A stretch of DNA of 64,000 bases from Actimicrobium sp. CCC2.4. Lineage in GTDB: Bacteria; Pseudomonadota; Gammaproteobacteria; Burkholderiales; Burkholderiaceae_D. Below are positions 7,525 through 18,529 of this stretch, one piece after another. How positions within the stretch are numbered: position 1 is the first letter of the stretch; every line of letters begins with the position of its first letter. A program made the translations under genes and the position numbers. The notes below the pieces were generated by a model. The model was not told where the DNA came from, did not search any database, and saw nothing but the letters and a program-made list of their open reading frames with translations. The stretch covers positions 1,488,001 through 1,552,000 of the forward strand of contig NZ_CP133777.1 in the NCBI RefSeq assembly GCF_034347385.1, read 5' to 3'.

Positions 7525-8379
7525 ATGGCGGCAACCCGGATTTCCTCTACCGTCGAACCGGCATGGATACGCTGGACGCTGATTGGCGTCGCGCTGACTT
7601 TCCTGACGCTGTTTTTGTTCGTGCCGCTGGTGGCGGTGTTTGTCGAAGCCTTCAAGAAGGGCTGGGAGACCTACCTCGCGGCGGTCGTCGAGCCGGATGC
7701 GCTGTCGGCGATCCGCCTGACTTTGCTGATCGCGGCGATTGCGGTGCCGCTGAACCTGGTGTTCGGCGTGGCGGCTGCGTGGACGATTGCCAAGTTCGAA
7801 TTCCGTGGCAAGAACATCCTGCTGACGCTGATCGATTTGCCGTTCTCGGTGTCGCCGGTGATTTCGGGCCTGATCTACGTACTGCTGTTTGGTGCGCAAG
7901 GCTGGTTCGGACCGTGGCTGCAAGCGCATGACATCAAGATTTTGTTTGCCGTGCCGGGCATGGTGCTGGCGACGATCTTCGTGACCTTTCCGTTCGTGGC
8001 GCGCGAGCTGATTCCGCTGATGCAGGCGCAGGGCAGCGAAGAAGAAGAGGCTGCGCTGGTGCTGGGCGCGTCGGGCTGGAAGACCTTCTGGCATGTCACG
8101 CTGCCCAATATCAAGTGGGGTTTGCTGTATGGCGTGATCCTGTGTAATGCCCGGGCCATGGGCGAATTCGGCGCGGTGTCGGTGGTGTCGGGCCACATCC
8201 GCGGCGAGACCAACACGATTCCGCTGCAGGTCGAGATCCTCTACAACGAATACAACTTTGCGGCTGCCTTTGCCGTCGCCTCGCTGCTGGCCTTGCTGGC
8301 ACTGGTGACACTGGCACTCAAATCATTCATCGAATGGCGCTTGCAGGACAGCGGCGCCCATCAACCGGAAGGACATTAA
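7525..8379 (+). CDS. cysW: Sulfate ABC transporter permease CysW
   Basis: This 284-residue second permease subunit has around six membrane spans and the EAA loop [20 protein letters not shown] at about residue 172. The downstream [20 protein letters not shown] is a strong CysW signature. It pairs with CysT in the inner membrane. It starts one base after the cysT stop and is followed two bases later by cysA. The start ATG has GGAAAGG just upstream within cysT. Confidence 0.95.
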   Translation: MAATRISSTVEPAWIRWTLIGVALTFLTLFLFVPLVAVFVEAFKKGWETYLAAVVEPDALSAIRLTLLIAAIAVPLNLVFGVAAAWTIAKFEFRGKNILLTLIDLPFSVSPVISGLIYVLLFGAQGWFGPWLQAHDIKILFAVPGMVLATIFVTFPFVARELIPLMQAQGSEEEEAALVLGASGWKTFWHVTLPNIKWGLLYGVILCNARAMGEFGAVSVVSGHIRGETNTIPLQVEILYNEYNFAAAFAVASLLALLALVTLALKSFIEWRLQDSGAHQPEGH

Positions 8380-8381
8380 TC

Positions 8382-9457
<1,076 letters not shown>

Positions 9458-9461
<4 letters not shown>

Positions 9462-10384
9462 ATTTCCAGCAGCTGCGCTCGATCCGCGAAGCCACCCGTT
9501 GCAACTTCAATCTCACTGAAGTAGCCAATGTGCTGTTCACGTCGCAGCCCGGCGTGAGCCGGCAGATCAGAGAACTCGAAGACGAGCTCGGCGTCGAGAT
9601 TTTCGAGCGCAACGGCAAGCGCCTGACCGGCCTGACCGATCCCGGCAAAGGCATCCTCGACATCGTCGAGCGCCTGCTGATCGAAGCCGACAACCTGCGC
9701 CACGCCAGCGCAGAATATGCCGGCAAAAAGAGCGGCACGCTGACGGTGGCGACCACCCACACGCAGGCGCGCTATGTGCTGCCGCGCGTGGTGCAGGCGT
9801 TCCGCGCGGCCTTCCCGGAAGTGCGCATCGCCTTGCAGCAAAGCTCGCCCGAACACATTGCCGAATGGGTCCTGTCGGGCAAGGCCGATGTCGGCATCGC
9901 CACCGAAGGCCTGAGCCAGTTCGACGAACTGGTGTCGTTCCCGTGCTACGCGTGGAATCACGCGATCGTGGTGCCGGACGGTCATCCGCTATTGGCGCTG
10001 GCTAGCGTGTCCTTGCAGGATTTGGGCGCGTACCCGTTGATCACATACGACGTCGGCTTCACCGGGCGCGGCCATATCGACGACGCGTTCCGGCAAGTCG
10101 GCATCGCCACCGACATCGTCCTGACAGCGATGGATTCGGACGTGATCCAGCAGTATGTCGCGCTCGGCATGGGTGTCGGCATCGTCGCCTCGATGGCAAT
10201 TGAAGCGAGTCAGCGCAATGGTCTCAAGGCGATTTCCGCAGGCCATCTGTTTGCACCGAACGTAACGCGATTGGCCGTCCGGCGCGGGGCCTACCTGCGC
10301 TCGTACACGCGCGACTTCATCCTGCAATTTGCGCCGGAGCTGACGCGGGCGGATATTGATGAGGCGATGAAGCACGGGGGGTGA
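9458..10384 (+). CDS. cysB: LysR-type regulator CysB
   Basis: The 308-residue LysR-family activator has an N-terminal helix-turn-helix ([20 protein letters not shown], then [18 protein letters not shown]) and a periplasmic-binding-like effector domain. The segments [18 protein letters not shown] and [20 protein letters not shown] are CysB hallmarks. In enterobacteria CysB with N-acetylserine activates cysteine biosynthesis and sulfate uptake. Here it is the last gene of the sulfate operon it probably controls; its start overlaps the cysA stop by four bases. Length is slightly under the E. coli protein (324). Confidence 0.93.
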
Positions 10385-10440
10385 TGTCGGCTTATTCGTC
10401 CTGACAAAGCCTTTTTGCGCAGGTCAGCACGACATTGATT

Positions 10441-10475
10441 CAGACAAAACATTCTCTACACCGTGTGTAGAGAAT
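10441..10475 (-). terminator. Intrinsic terminator downstream of tas
   Basis: An 11-base perfect inverted repeat (10451-10461 and 10465-10475) has a three-base loop. On the minus strand it is followed by GTTTTGT, so it can end the pyrD-tas transcript. It lies between convergent cysB and tas and may also stop cysB read-through. Confidence 0.6.
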
Positions 10476-10516
10476 TGGGCTGGAGCCATTTTCACGCGCA
10501 CTTACAAGTGCTTGCG

Positions 10517-11560
10517 CTATTGCCCCGGATTCGTGATCTCTTTGTGGATCACATTGATTGCGGCAATCACCTCGTCGCTCAGCACGACCGTGTGCGCGTC
10601 GATGTTTTCTTTGAGTTGCGCCAGGCTGGTCGCTCCGATGATGGTCGAGGCAACGAACCAGCGCGAGTAGCACCACGCCAGCGCCAGCGCGGCGGGCGTC
10701 ATGCTCTGCTCGGCAGCCAGTGCAGCATAGCGGCGTGCGGCGGCAATCACGGTCGGGCGTAAATAGCGCGGGCTCCAGGTCGGCGGGAAAATCGTCAGCC
10801 GGCCGCTGGCTTTCGCATCGTTCAAGTATTTGCCGGTGAGCTGGCCGAACGCCAGCGGGCTGTAAGCCAGCAAGCCGACCTGCTCGTGGAAGCAGACTTC
10901 GTCGAGGGCACCTTCGAAACTCCGGTTGGCCAGATGGTAGCCATTCTGGATCGAGACGATGCGTGGCGTGCCGTGCAGTTCGGATTGCTTGATGAATTCG
11001 CTGACACCCCAGGCGCTTTCGTTGGACACACCGATCTGGCCGATCTTGCCTTCCTTGATCAGCTCGCCGAGCACGGCTAGCGTCTCGGCGACCGGCGTGC
11101 ACGGACGTTCGGCTTCCGGATTGAATGCCAGCTGGCCAAAAATCGGCACGTTGCGGCTTGGCCAGTGCAACTGGTACAAATCGATCCGGTCAGTTTGCAG
11201 CCTCTGCAGGCTGGCATCGACGGCGGCACGGATGTTGACTGCATCATGGTTGCTCTTGCCACCGCGAATCCAGTGCATCGCCGGATTCGGGCCGGCAATT
11301 TTGGTGGCCAGCACGATGTCGTTGCGGCGGCCGGATTTTTTTAGCCAGGTGCCAATGAAGCGTTCGGTGGAACCCTGGGTTTCGGCGCGCGGCATGACCG
11401 GATACATTTCGGCGGCATCGATGAAATTGATGCCGCGTTCTAGCGCGTAATCGAGTTGTGCGTGCGCTTCGGCTTCGCTGTTCTGTTCGCCGAAAGTCAT
11501 CGTGCCGAGGCAGATGGGTGTCACCTGCAGATCGCTGCTGCCGAGCCGGATTTTTTTCAT
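10517..11560 (-). CDS. tas: Aldo/keto reductase, Tas-like
   Basis: The 347-residue NADPH-dependent oxidoreductase is of the aldo/keto reductase superfamily. Tetrad residues sit in [10 protein letters not shown] (Asp and Tyr), VLATKIAG (Lys) and LYQLHWPSR (His). [20 protein letters not shown] and the C-terminal [11 protein letters not shown] match the Tas/YghZ branch. E. coli Tas was found by suppression of a tyrosine requirement; the physiological substrate is unknown. ATG 11560 ([13 protein letters not shown]) overlaps the pyrD stop (ATGA), which argues against the start at 11587. It is the last gene of a minus-strand operon. Confidence 0.88.
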   Translation of the reverse strand: MKKIRLGSSDLQVTPICLGTMTFGEQNSEAEAHAQLDYALERGINFIDAAEMYPVMPRAETQGSTERFIGTWLKKSGRRNDIVLATKIAGPNPAMHWIRGGKSNHDAVNIRAAVDASLQRLQTDRIDLYQLHWPSRNVPIFGQLAFNPEAERPCTPVAETLAVLGELIKEGKIGQIGVSNESAWGVSEFIKQSELHGTPRIVSIQNGYHLANRSFEGALDEVCFHEQVGLLAYSPLAFGQLTGKYLNDAKASGRLTIFPPTWSPRYLRPTVIAAARRYAALAAEQSMTPAALALAWCYSRWFVASTIIGATSLAQLKENIDAHTVVLSDEVIAAINVIHKEITNPGQ

Positions 11561-12600
11561 GAGTTCCCTTTGAGGGCGCTGGCGCATTCGCGCACCAGTG
11601 CCGGACCGCGATAAATCAAACCGGTGTAAAGCTGGACCAGCGCGGCACCGGCATCCTGTTTTTCCTTTGCATCGACACCTGACAAAATGCCGCCGACACC
11701 GATGATTGGTACCGTATCGCCGAGTTCGGCTTTCAGGGCGCGGATCACGGCGGTCGACAAATCTTTCACCGGTGCGCCCGACAAGCCGCCGGCTTCGTCG
11801 GCATGCGTCATATCTTTGACGGCTGCGCGGTTAGTCGTGGTATTCGTCGCGATGACGCCGTCGATGCCATGGCGAAGCAGGGCGGCGGCAATGGTCTTGA
11901 TCTGTTCGGTGTCGATGTCAGGCGCGATTTTCAGGGTCAGCGGCACGTAGCGGCCATGCTGGTCGGCCAGTCGCTGTTGCGCGCTCTTGAGTTGCGACAG
12001 CAAGGCATCGAGCTCGTCGGCACCTTGCAGCTGGCGCAGGTTCTTGGTGTTCGGCGACGAGATGTTGACGGTCACGTAGCTGGCGTACGGATAGACTTTT
12101 TCCAGGCAGATCAGGTAATCCCCGGCGGCGCGTTCGATCGGCGTATCGGCATTCTTGCCGATGTTCAGACCCAGGATGCCGGTCTTTTCCTGATAAAAAC
12201 GCGAGGCTTGCACGTTGCGCACGAAGGCATCCGCACCACCGTTATTGAAGCCCATCCGGTTGATCAGTGCGTTGGCTTGCGACAAGCGGAACATGCGTGG
12301 TTTCGGATTGCCCGGTTGCGCGCGCGGCGTGACGGTGCCGACTTCGATGAAGCCGAAACCGAGCGCGGCGAGGCCGTCGATGTAGGCGCCATCCTTGTCG
12401 AGTCCGGCGGCCAGGCCGACCGGATTCGGAAAACGCAAGCCCATCACGGTGCGCGGATCGGCGGCGGGTTTCGGGATCAGGCCGGTCAGGCCGAGCGCGG
12501 CGGCGCGGCGCAAGGTCGGTAACGTCAGGTTGTGGGCGTCTTCGGCATCAAGCAAAAAGAGGAGCGGGCGGGCGGCAGCGTAGAGAAGTTTGTCGGACAC
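11557..12600 (-). CDS. pyrD: Dihydroorotate dehydrogenase, quinone-dependent (class 2)
   Basis: The 347-residue protein oxidises dihydroorotate to orotate in pyrimidine synthesis and passes electrons to membrane quinone through FMN. Class 2 features are the N-terminal membrane-association helices ([20 protein letters not shown]), the flavin site [20 protein letters not shown], the catalytic serine loop [16 protein letters not shown], and the C-terminal [15 protein letters not shown]. Length matches the class (about 340). It sits downstream of bpt in the minus-strand run and its stop overlaps the tas start. Confidence 0.97.
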   Translation of the reverse strand: MSDKLLYAAARPLLFLLDAEDAHNLTLPTLRRAAALGLTGLIPKPAADPRTVMGLRFPNPVGLAAGLDKDGAYIDGLAALGFGFIEVGTVTPRAQPGNPKPRMFRLSQANALINRMGFNNGGADAFVRNVQASRFYQEKTGILGLNIGKNADTPIERAAGDYLICLEKVYPYASYVTVNISSPNTKNLRQLQGADELDALLSQLKSAQQRLADQHGRYVPLTLKIAPDIDTEQIKTIAAALLRHGIDGVIATNTTTNRAAVKDMTHADEAGGLSGAPVKDLSTAVIRALKAELGDTVPIIGVGGILSGVDAKEKQDAGAALVQLYTGLIYRGPALVRECASALKGNS

Positions 12601-12653
12601 GGGTCAGGTCAGGAAAAAGTAAATGGATGGGAATAATGGGGCGTGTGGTCGCG

Positions 12654-13376
12654 TCAGAGTCGCGCCCAGACACCGAGTCGCAGCGCTTCGAGCGGTTTGA
12701 AATTGACCTTGTAGGCCATCTTTGGACTAGCTTCGATCCAGTAGCCCAGGTAGACGAAGGGCATGCCCAGCGTTTTGGTCTGCTCGATTTGCCACAGCAC
12801 GTTGTAAGTGCCGAACGACATGCCTTCGATGTCGGGTTCGTAAAACGTATAGACCGAGGACAGGCCATCATCGAGGACGTCGATGATGCTGACCATGCGC
12901 AGCGTGCCATCGTCTTCGCGGAATTCGACCAGTCGCGTGTTGACTTTGCTTTGCAGCAGGAACTGTGCGTACTGGTCGCGACTGTCCTGGTCCATGCCTC
13001 CGCCGGCGTGGCGTGCGGCCTGGTAGCGCAGATACAGGTCGTAGTGTTCGTGGCTGTAGGCGAGTTTGGTGACGGCGATGGTCAGGTGCTGGTGCTGCGC
13101 CCAGGCGCGACGCTGGCTGCGGTTGCGCTTGAAGGCATTGACGTCGACGCGTACCGGCGTGCAGGCCTGGCAACCGTCGCAATAAGGGCGATAGGTGAAC
13201 ACACCGCTGCGCCGGAAACCGGTCTTGACCAGTTGCGAATAGACATCTGCATTGATCAGGTGCGACGGCGTGGCGACTTGCGAGCGGGCTTGCCGGTCGT
13301 CCAGATAGCTACACGGATACGGTGCCGTGGCATAAAACTGCAAGGTGGAAAACGGCAGGTCTTTAAGGTGCGTCAT
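12654..13376 (-). CDS. bpt: Aspartate/glutamate leucyltransferase Bpt
   Basis: The 240-residue enzyme attaches leucine from Leu-tRNA to N-terminal Asp or Glu of proteins, creating primary N-degrons for ClpS/ClpAP. The [18 protein letters not shown] cysteine motif near residue 62 and the later [19 protein letters not shown] are diagnostic of the ATE1-related Bpt family. ATG 13376 (MTHLKDLPF) is preferred to the in-frame start at 13484, which lies well inside aat. It overlaps the 3' end of aat by 14 bases, so the two N-degron transferases are probably coupled. Confidence 0.93.
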   Translation of the reverse strand: MTHLKDLPFSTLQFYATAPYPCSYLDDRQARSQVATPSHLINADVYSQLVKTGFRRSGVFTYRPYCDGCQACTPVRVDVNAFKRNRSQRRAWAQHQHLTIAVTKLAYSHEHYDLYLRYQAARHAGGGMDQDSRDQYAQFLLQSKVNTRLVEFREDDGTLRMVSIIDVLDDGLSSVYTFYEPDIEGMSFGTYNVLWQIEQTKTLGMPFVYLGYWIEASPKMAYKVNFKPLEALRLGVWARL

Positions 13377-14118
13377 GAGAATTCTGGCCTGTTCGCGTTG
13401 CCGCTGATGATAAATCGACGGGTGCCCAGTGTTCGATCTGCGGTTGCGCGATAGCGTCGCGCAGATGCCGGAGGAACGCGGCACGGCTGATCGGCGTGGC
13501 TCCCAGGGAAGCCAGGTGCGCCGTTTCCTGCTGGCAGTCTATCATCGAAACCGACTGGCTTTTCAGGAAGCCAACCAGATGGGCGAGGGCGATTTTGGAC
13601 GCATCGGTGACGCGCGCGAACATCGATTCGCCGTAGAACATGCGACCGATGCTCACGCCGTAGGCACCGCCGACAAGTTCGCCATCACGCCAGACTTCTG
13701 ATGAATGGGCGTAGCCAAGACGATGCAAGCCGCAGTAACCGGCAACGATATCGTCGCTGATCCAGGTTCCCGGACCGTCGCGGCGCGGCGCAGCGCAAGC
13801 GCGCATGACGTCTTCGAAGGCAGAGTCGAAGCGGACTTCCCAGCGGCTGTCGCGCGCGACCTTGCGCAGGGTTTTTTTCAGGCTGTCAGAGACAACAAAG
13901 TGCGCAGTCTGCAGCACCATGCGCGGGTCAGTGCTCCACCACAGGATGGGCTGACCCTCGGAAAACCACGGAAAGATGCCCTGCCGGTAGGCTTGCAACA
14001 GCCGCTGCGGCGACAGATCGGCACCCGCCGCCAGCAAGCCGGGCGCGCCGTCAGCGTCGACCAGCGCCTGTCCGACATCCGGAAACGGCTCGTCGCGATC
14101 TAGCCAGGGGATGTTCAC
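13363..14118 (-). CDS. aat: Leucyl/phenylalanyl-tRNA--protein transferase Aat
   Basis: The 251-residue enzyme transfers Leu or Phe to proteins with N-terminal Lys or Arg. Aat signatures are [20 protein letters not shown], the DPRMVL box, [16 protein letters not shown] and [20 protein letters not shown]. The start is GTG at 14118 ([14 protein letters not shown]), 15 bases after the NUDIX stop. It has a C-terminal extension rich in Ser/Thr after the transferase core. Together with bpt it forms an N-end-rule operon. Confidence 0.94.
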   Translation of the reverse strand: MNIPWLDRDEPFPDVGQALVDADGAPGLLAAGADLSPQRLLQAYRQGIFPWFSEGQPILWWSTDPRMVLQTAHFVVSDSLKKTLRKVARDSRWEVRFDSAFEDVMRACAAPRRDGPGTWISDDIVAGYCGLHRLGYAHSSEVWRDGELVGGAYGVSIGRMFYGESMFARVTDASKIALAHLVGFLKSQSVSMIDCQQETAHLASLGATPISRAAFLRHLRDAIAQPQIEHWAPVDLSSAATRTGQNSHDAP

Positions 14119-14133
14119 TGCCGTCGTATCCGC

Positions 14134-14703
14134 TTAGCTGGCTTGCATCGGTTTCAGGATGTCCCGGGCATGGAAGCCGAACTGACCACCTTCACGGACC
14201 TTGCGTAGATCAGCGAAAAAGAGTACGAGCGTGAGGCCGACCGTCGGAAAGGCGATGTCGTCCCAGGGGATTGTTGCCTCGGAAAACAGTTGGACTTCCA
14301 GGCTTTCGATCCCGGCCACGTAATCAAGATCGAGCAGCGTGGCGCGATAGAACAGATGGACCTGATGTACGTGCGGCACATTCATCATCGTGAATACGTC
14401 GTGCAGTTCGATGCGCGCGCCGGCTTCTTCTTCGGTTTCGCGTTGTGCCCCGGCGGCAGTAGTCTCCGCGTTTTCCATGAAACCTGCCGGCAGAGTCCAG
14501 TAACCCATCCGTGGCTCGATGGCGCGGCGACACAGCAGTACCTGCGCGTCACCGGCCTGATCCCATACTGGAATGGAGCCAATGACCAGCTTTGGATTCT
14601 GATAATGAATCACGCCACATCCGGAGCAGACGTAACGCAAGCGGTTATCGTCGGGAGGAATCAGTAGCGTGACGGGTTGCGCACATTCGGAGCAGAAGTT
14701 CAT
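14134..14703 (-). CDS. NUDIX hydrolase with N-terminal zinc ribbon
   Basis: The 189-residue protein starts with a zinc-ribbon (FCSECAQPV and YVCSGCGVIHYQNPK) followed by a NUDIX domain. The complete box, G-x5-E-x7-R-E-x-x-E-E-x-G, begins at GFMENAE. This arrangement resembles NudC-type or related small nucleotide hydrolases; the substrate (NADH-like or nucleoside diphosphate derivative) is not determinable. ATG 14703 (MNFCSECAQ) is chosen since the in-frame start at 14841 would run through the promoter of the divergent tRNA gene. It is first in the minus-strand operon with aat and bpt. Confidence 0.88.
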   Translation of the reverse strand: MNFCSECAQPVTLLIPPDDNRLRYVCSGCGVIHYQNPKLVIGSIPVWDQAGDAQVLLCRRAIEPRMGYWTLPAGFMENAETTAAGAQRETEEEAGARIELHDVFTMMNVPHVHQVHLFYRATLLDLDYVAGIESLEVQLFSEATIPWDDIAFPTVGLTLVLFFADLRKVREGGQFGFHARDILKPMQAS

Positions 14704-14803
14704 GGCTTGTCGCTTAGTGAGGAGGGGAGGTACGTGAGTCGGTGCCGGTGCAGTGGGGCAGGCGGTGTCAGAGTGTATCACTGCAAAATGCCGGCCGAAG
14801 TCG

Positions 14804-14832
14804 TTGCAATGTGCTCCGATAGGCTGTATATT
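14804..14832 (+). promoter_or_regulatory. Sigma-70 promoter of the initiator tRNA gene
   Basis: TTGCAA (14804-14809), 17 bases, then TATATT (14827-14832). The predicted start is near 14839, about seven bases before the mature tRNA. Confidence 0.75.
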
Positions 14833-14845
14833 TCGTGCCATCAGA

Positions 14846-14922
14846 CGCGGGGTGGAGCAGTCTGGCAGCTCGTCGGGCTCATAACCCGAAGGTCACAGGT
14901 TCAAATCCTGTCCCCGCAACCA
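14846..14922 (+). tRNA. metZ: Initiator tRNA-fMet (anticodon CAU)
   Basis: This is a 77-base tRNA with CCA encoded at 14920-14922. The anticodon loop is CTCATAA. The anticodon stem ends in three consecutive G:C pairs (TCGGG with CCCGA) and the acceptor stem begins with an unpaired C opposite A, both initiator hallmarks. The T arm GGTTCAAATCC is intact. It stands alone, with its own promoter. Confidence 0.97.
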
Positions 14923-15107
14923 AGTCTCTTTCAGCAGCACCAAATCACAACGCACAATAATGACTTCCCGCTCATCCGCCATCTCCATGGTTCGAGCGAC
15001 GGAACGCAAGATCAACGGGTTCTCTGACCTGCAATCATTCGCATGATTGCCGTTGAATATAAAACGACTACACGCTGACACGATAAAAAGCCGGACAACA
15101 ATTATTA

Positions 15108-15887
15108 ATGAATACCGCTGAGGCGAAAAAAGTCCTCGAAACAGCCCTTTTGTGCGCGCATGAGCCATTGTCCATTTCTGCGCTGAAAAAACTGTTCGTT
15201 GATCCCGATGGTCGTGGCGATGACGTCGGCGCTGATACTATCCGTTCGTTGCTCGAGCAACTGCGCGGCGACTGGGCTGGCAAGGGGATCGAAGTGGTTA
15301 GCCTGGCGACCGGCTGGCGTTTCCAGAGCCGCCCGGAAATGAAAATTTATCTTGAACGCCTTAACCCCGAGCGGCCGCCGAAGTACTCGCGTGCGACCCT
15401 CGAGACCCTGGCGATCATTGCGTACCGACAGCCCGTGACGCGCGGCGATATCGAAGAAATCCGCGGCGTGGCGGTCAATTCACTGACGATCAAGATGCTT
15501 GAAGAGCGCAACTGGGTAGAAGCCATCGGGCATCGTGATGTGCCGGGACGGCCTGCCTTGCTGGCGACTACCCGGCAATTTCTTGATGACCTCGGGCTGG
15601 CGTCGCTGGACCAAATGCCGCCTCTGCAGCAGGCCCTCAAGGGGGCTGAGCAGGAAGGCTTGCTGGAGCAGATACAAAGCCTGGATGCCGGCCTGAAGTC
15701 CTGGGTGGAGCGCGATGGTGCTCCGCGGTTCTCCGTAGTACCGCATTCCGAATCAACCGAATCAACCGTAGCGCCGGCAGCGTCACTGGGTCAGGTCGTA
15801 GTTCCTGACGAAACGCATGTCCCTGACCCGATGGCCGACACCTTGTCGGTCGAGCACAATAAAGAATCCAATAATGAATCCGCCTAA
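15108..15887 (+). CDS. scpB: Segregation and condensation protein ScpB
   Basis: The 259-residue protein is the ScpB (kite) subunit of the SMC-ScpA-ScpB condensin, acting in chromosome compaction. The core [20 protein letters not shown] followed by [20 protein letters not shown] is the family signature. Two winged-helix domains fit residues 5-85 and 95-170. After residue 200 the tail is low complexity and acidic. No strong ribosome site precedes ATG 15108, which follows an A/T-rich leader. It overlaps rluB by 14 bases; scpA is not in the window. Confidence 0.93.
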   Translation: MNTAEAKKVLETALLCAHEPLSISALKKLFVDPDGRGDDVGADTIRSLLEQLRGDWAGKGIEVVSLATGWRFQSRPEMKIYLERLNPERPPKYSRATLETLAIIAYRQPVTRGDIEEIRGVAVNSLTIKMLEERNWVEAIGHRDVPGRPALLATTRQFLDDLGLASLDQMPPLQQALKGAEQEGLLEQIQSLDAGLKSWVERDGAPRFSVVPHSESTESTVAPAASLGQVVVPDETHVPDPMADTLSVEHNKESNNESA

Positions 15888-17739
15888 GCCGAACGACGAC
15901 AGCACGATCGATGCCACTCCTGCCGCATCTGCCGAACCCAAAGTGCCGCGCAAGCGCACTCCGCGCGCAAAGCCGCCGGTTCAGGCAGGCGCTGAGGCGT
16001 CCGACGCGCCGGCAATTGCTACGGTAGCGAGCGCCGCGCCGGAAGCGCCGTCGCTGTCGCTGTCGTCGACGCCGGATGCCGCCGCTGCGCCTCGGCGTAA
16101 TGTGCGCGGTCCGCGCAACCTGCGACGCACCCGGGATCCGGTCGAACGTAATGCTGTCGCGCAGGACGGCGCGGCAGTCGTTGCGCAGGAAGGCGTTTCT
16201 GATCCGGTTCAGCCGGCACAGGTCCGGCCGCCGCGTCAGCATGCCCCGCGTGAGGCGCGTCCCCGTTCCAATGAAGATCGTCCGAAAGGACAGGGCGGTG
16301 CCCAGAAGTCACGTCAAAAGACACCTGCCGGCAACGCACCGCGCAATGCGCCGCGCGGTACTGACGCGGATTCGGTGTTTTCTTTTGTGACTTCGGCAGC
16401 GTTCGATGATTCCACCGGTGAAGAGTCAGGCAATGGTCGCTCGCCAGCGCCCAAGGTCGTACGTCGCGACCTGACGGCCGATGATGACGCGCCTAAGCTG
16501 CACAAAGTTCTGGCCGAAGCCGGACTTGGTTCGCGTCGCGACATGGAAGAGCTGATCATCTCGGGGCGCGTCTCGGTCAATGGTGAGCCAGCCCATATCG
16601 GTCAGCGCATCCTGGCGCAGGACCAGGTCCGCATCAACGGCAAACTGATCCAGCGCCGTGTTAGCAAGAAGCCGCCGCGCGTTCTGGTGTACCACAAGCC
16701 GGCCGGTGAAATCGTCAGTCATGATGATCCCGATGGTCGCCCATCCGTCTTCGAGCGCCTGCCCAACATGAAGGCCGGTAAATGGCTGGCGGTGGGTCGT
16801 CTCGACTTCAATACCGAAGGCTTGCTGTTGTTCACCACCTCGGGTGACCTGGCCAATCGACTTATGCACCCGCGTTATAACATCGACCGCGAATACGCCG
16901 TGCGTACATTGGGCGAGCTCGAAGAAGGCATGCGCCAGAAGTTGCTGGCTGGTGTTGAGCTCGACGATGGTGTCGCCCAGTTTTCGCGTGTTGCCGATGG
17001 TGGTGGCGAAGGTGTCAACAAGTGGTATCGCGTCACGATTGGCGAAGGCCGTAACCGCGAAGTGCGCCGGATGTTCGAGGCGATCGGGTTGACGGTATCG
17101 CGCCTGATTCGTACGCGCTACGGTGCGATGGTGCTTCCGCCTAACCTCAAGCGTGGTCGCTGGGAAGAAATGGACGAGCATTCAGTGCGGGATCTGCTGA
17201 AGATCAGCGGTCTCGAAAAAACCGTCGGCAAGAGTGAGCCATCGCGCGGTCGCAGTGATGAACATGACAGCGAAGGCGGCGTCAATGGCAATCGCATCGA
17301 GCGTGCGCCCGCGACGGCGCGCCATAGCGCACCAAACGGCAACCGTGCCAATGCGCCGGAGCCGGGTCAATGGCAAGGCAAGGGTCGCAGTGGTCCGGCG
17401 CGTGGTCCCGGTGGTTTCGCCGGTCAGGGTCAGCCACGCGGACCGGGTGCCTATCCGGCGCAAGGGCAGGGCGGACAAGGTCAGGGCCGTGGTGCGCCAG
17501 CCAAGCCGCGCAGTCGTCAGCCGGATCCGATGCAAACCGCGCTCGGCTTTCCGGGTATGGGTCAGCCGCGTCGCTCGAACGGGCCGCGCAGTCCGGGTCA
17601 GGGCGGTCAGGGCGGGCAGGGTCGCGGTGGCCAGAGTGGATTTGGTGGTGGTCAAGGCGGCAATCAGGGTGGCGGTCAAGGCGGTTTTGGTGGTAATCAG
17701 GGCGGTCCCGGCGGTCAGCGACGTCGTTCGCGCGGTTGA
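15874..17739 (+). CDS. rluB: 23S rRNA pseudouridine synthase RluB with long disordered tails
   Basis: The 621-residue protein is predicted to make pseudouridine at position 2605 (E. coli numbering) of 23S rRNA. The catalytic core starts with an S4 RNA-binding domain ([20 protein letters not shown], near residue 207). The synthase domain has the active Asp in [14 protein letters not shown] (near 310) and ends at [18 protein letters not shown]. Both ends are unusual. About 190 N-terminal residues are Ala/Pro/Arg-rich. About 130 C-terminal residues are Gly/Gln/Arg-rich, making the protein twice the E. coli length. ATG 15874 (MNPPKPND) is chosen; 15817 lies inside scpB. Confidence 0.92.
   Translation: MNPPKPNDDSTIDATPAASAEPKVPRKRTPRAKPPVQAGAEASDAPAIATVASAAPEAPSLSLSSTPDAAAAPRRNVRGPRNLRRTRDPVERNAVAQDGAAVVAQEGVSDPVQPAQVRPPRQHAPREARPRSNEDRPKGQGGAQKSRQKTPAGNAPRNAPRGTDADSVFSFVTSAAFDDSTGEESGNGRSPAPKVVRRDLTADDDAPKLHKVLAEAGLGSRRDMEELIISGRVSVNGEPAHIGQRILAQDQVRINGKLIQRRVSKKPPRVLVYHKPAGEIVSHDDPDGRPSVFERLPNMKAGKWLAVGRLDFNTEGLLLFTTSGDLANRLMHPRYNIDREYAVRTLGELEEGMRQKLLAGVELDDGVAQFSRVADGGGEGVNKWYRVTIGEGRNREVRRMFEAIGLTVSRLIRTRYGAMVLPPNLKRGRWEEMDEHSVRDLLKISGLEKTVGKSEPSRGRSDEHDSEGGVNGNRIERAPATARHSAPNGNRANAPEPGQWQGKGRSGPARGPGGFAGQGQPRGPGAYPAQGQGGQGQGRGAPAKPRSRQPDPMQTALGFPGMGQPRRSNGPRSPGQGGQGGQGRGGQSGFGGGQGGNQGGGQGGFGGNQGGPGGQRRRSRG
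17350..17736 (+). repeat. Gly/Gln/Arg-rich low-complexity tail of rluB
   Basis: Short degenerate repeats of GGTCAG- and GGCGGT-like units encode runs of G-G-Q, G-Q-G and R-G-G, densest from 17590 to 17736. Such RGG-like tracts often bind RNA non-specifically. Confidence 0.75.
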
Positions 17740-17837
17740 TGCGCGGCGACTGCGAAGCTGAAAAAAACCTGTTTCATGCAGCGGTTCCGGCACCTTGTTT
17801 CGCCTGATTTCATACCCGAAATCAAGCGACTTCAGCA

Positions 17838-17866
17838 TTGCAGCGCACAAAGTAATGGACTATACT
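17838..17866 (+). promoter_or_regulatory. Sigma-70 promoter upstream of the rimP operon
   Basis: TTGCAG (17838-17843), 17 bases, TATACT (17861-17866): near-consensus hexamers and ideal spacing. Transcription should start around 17873, about 170 bases before the rimP start and about 100 bases before the terminator at 17948-17973. Confidence 0.7.
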
Positions 17867-17872
17867 GCGGCA

Positions 17873-17973
17873 GTTATTAAAATCGTCGAAAAGCCTGCGC
17901 ACGTACTTGTACGCAAATAAAAGCTACCGGCGAAGCAGAATTGTAAGATGGGCATCTGCCCATTTTTTTTTTG
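17873..17973 (+). ncRNA. Predicted short terminated leader RNA or small RNA before rimP
   Basis: This interval is defined only by the promoter (17838-17866) and the intrinsic terminator (17948-17973). It would give an RNA of about 100 bases with a small internal hairpin (CGTAC and GTACG near 17900-17911). It is either a stand-alone small RNA or, more likely, an attenuated leader of rimP-nusA-infB. No known RNA family was recognised. Confidence 0.4.
17948..17973 (+). terminator. Intrinsic terminator in the rimP leader
   Basis: ATGGGC (17948-17953) pairs with GCCCAT (17958-17963) around loop ATCT and is followed by an 11-base T run. It lies upstream of rimP and downstream of the promoter, so full-length operon mRNA must read through it. 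Confidence 0.85.
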
Positions 17974-18043
17974 TTAAACAGATTGTGTCGATCGTGCTTG
18001 CATGGCAGCGGACTGGTTCTGCTGCTCAATTTGGAGAATCGCC

Positions 18044-18529
18044 TTGCAGTTGCTGGAATTAATAGAAAAAACAGTGGTTGGCATGGAGTATGAGCTGGTC
18101 GATTTCGAGCAGGCCGCACGCGGTCTGCTGCGCGTGTACATTGACTTTCCTCCCGAGCAGGCCGCGCGCGGCATGATTACAGTCGAAGACTGCGAGAAAG
18201 TCACGCACCAGTTGCTGCATGTGCTGACTGTCGAAAATGCGGTCTACGAGCGTCTTGAGGTTTCCTCTCCCGGTCTTGACCGGCCGCTGAAGAAGCTGGC
18301 GGACTATCTGCGTTTCGCCGGCATGGAAGCGATCGTCAAGCTGCGCATGCCGATGCCGGGCGCTGCCAACCGGAAGTCATTTCAGGGCGTGTTGCATGCC
18401 CCGGAAGGCGACCAGATCAAGCTCGAATTTGAAGGAAAAGAAGGGTCGGCGATGCTGGAGTTTACGCTCGCCGATGTGGACAAGGCACATTTGGTGCCGA
18501 AGGTGGATTTTAGGAGTCGCAAAGCATGA
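18044..18529 (+). CDS. rimP: Ribosome maturation factor RimP
   Basis: The 161-residue protein is needed for 30S ribosome subunit maturation. Family features are [20 protein letters not shown] at the N terminus, [15 protein letters not shown] in the middle and the C-terminal Sm-like domain with KLEFEGKEG. The start is TTG at 18044, preceded by GGAG at a good distance; homologues begin with [10 protein letters not shown] at the same place, so the in-frame ATG at 18002 is rejected. The stop overlaps nusA (ATGA). It is the first gene of the rimP-nusA-infB operon, behind a terminator that may attenuate it. Confidence 0.92.
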   Translation: MQLLELIEKTVVGMEYELVDFEQAARGLLRVYIDFPPEQAARGMITVEDCEKVTHQLLHVLTVENAVYERLEVSSPGLDRPLKKLADYLRFAGMEAIVKLRMPMPGAANRKSFQGVLHAPEGDQIKLEFEGKEGSAMLEFTLADVDKAHLVPKVDFRSRKA

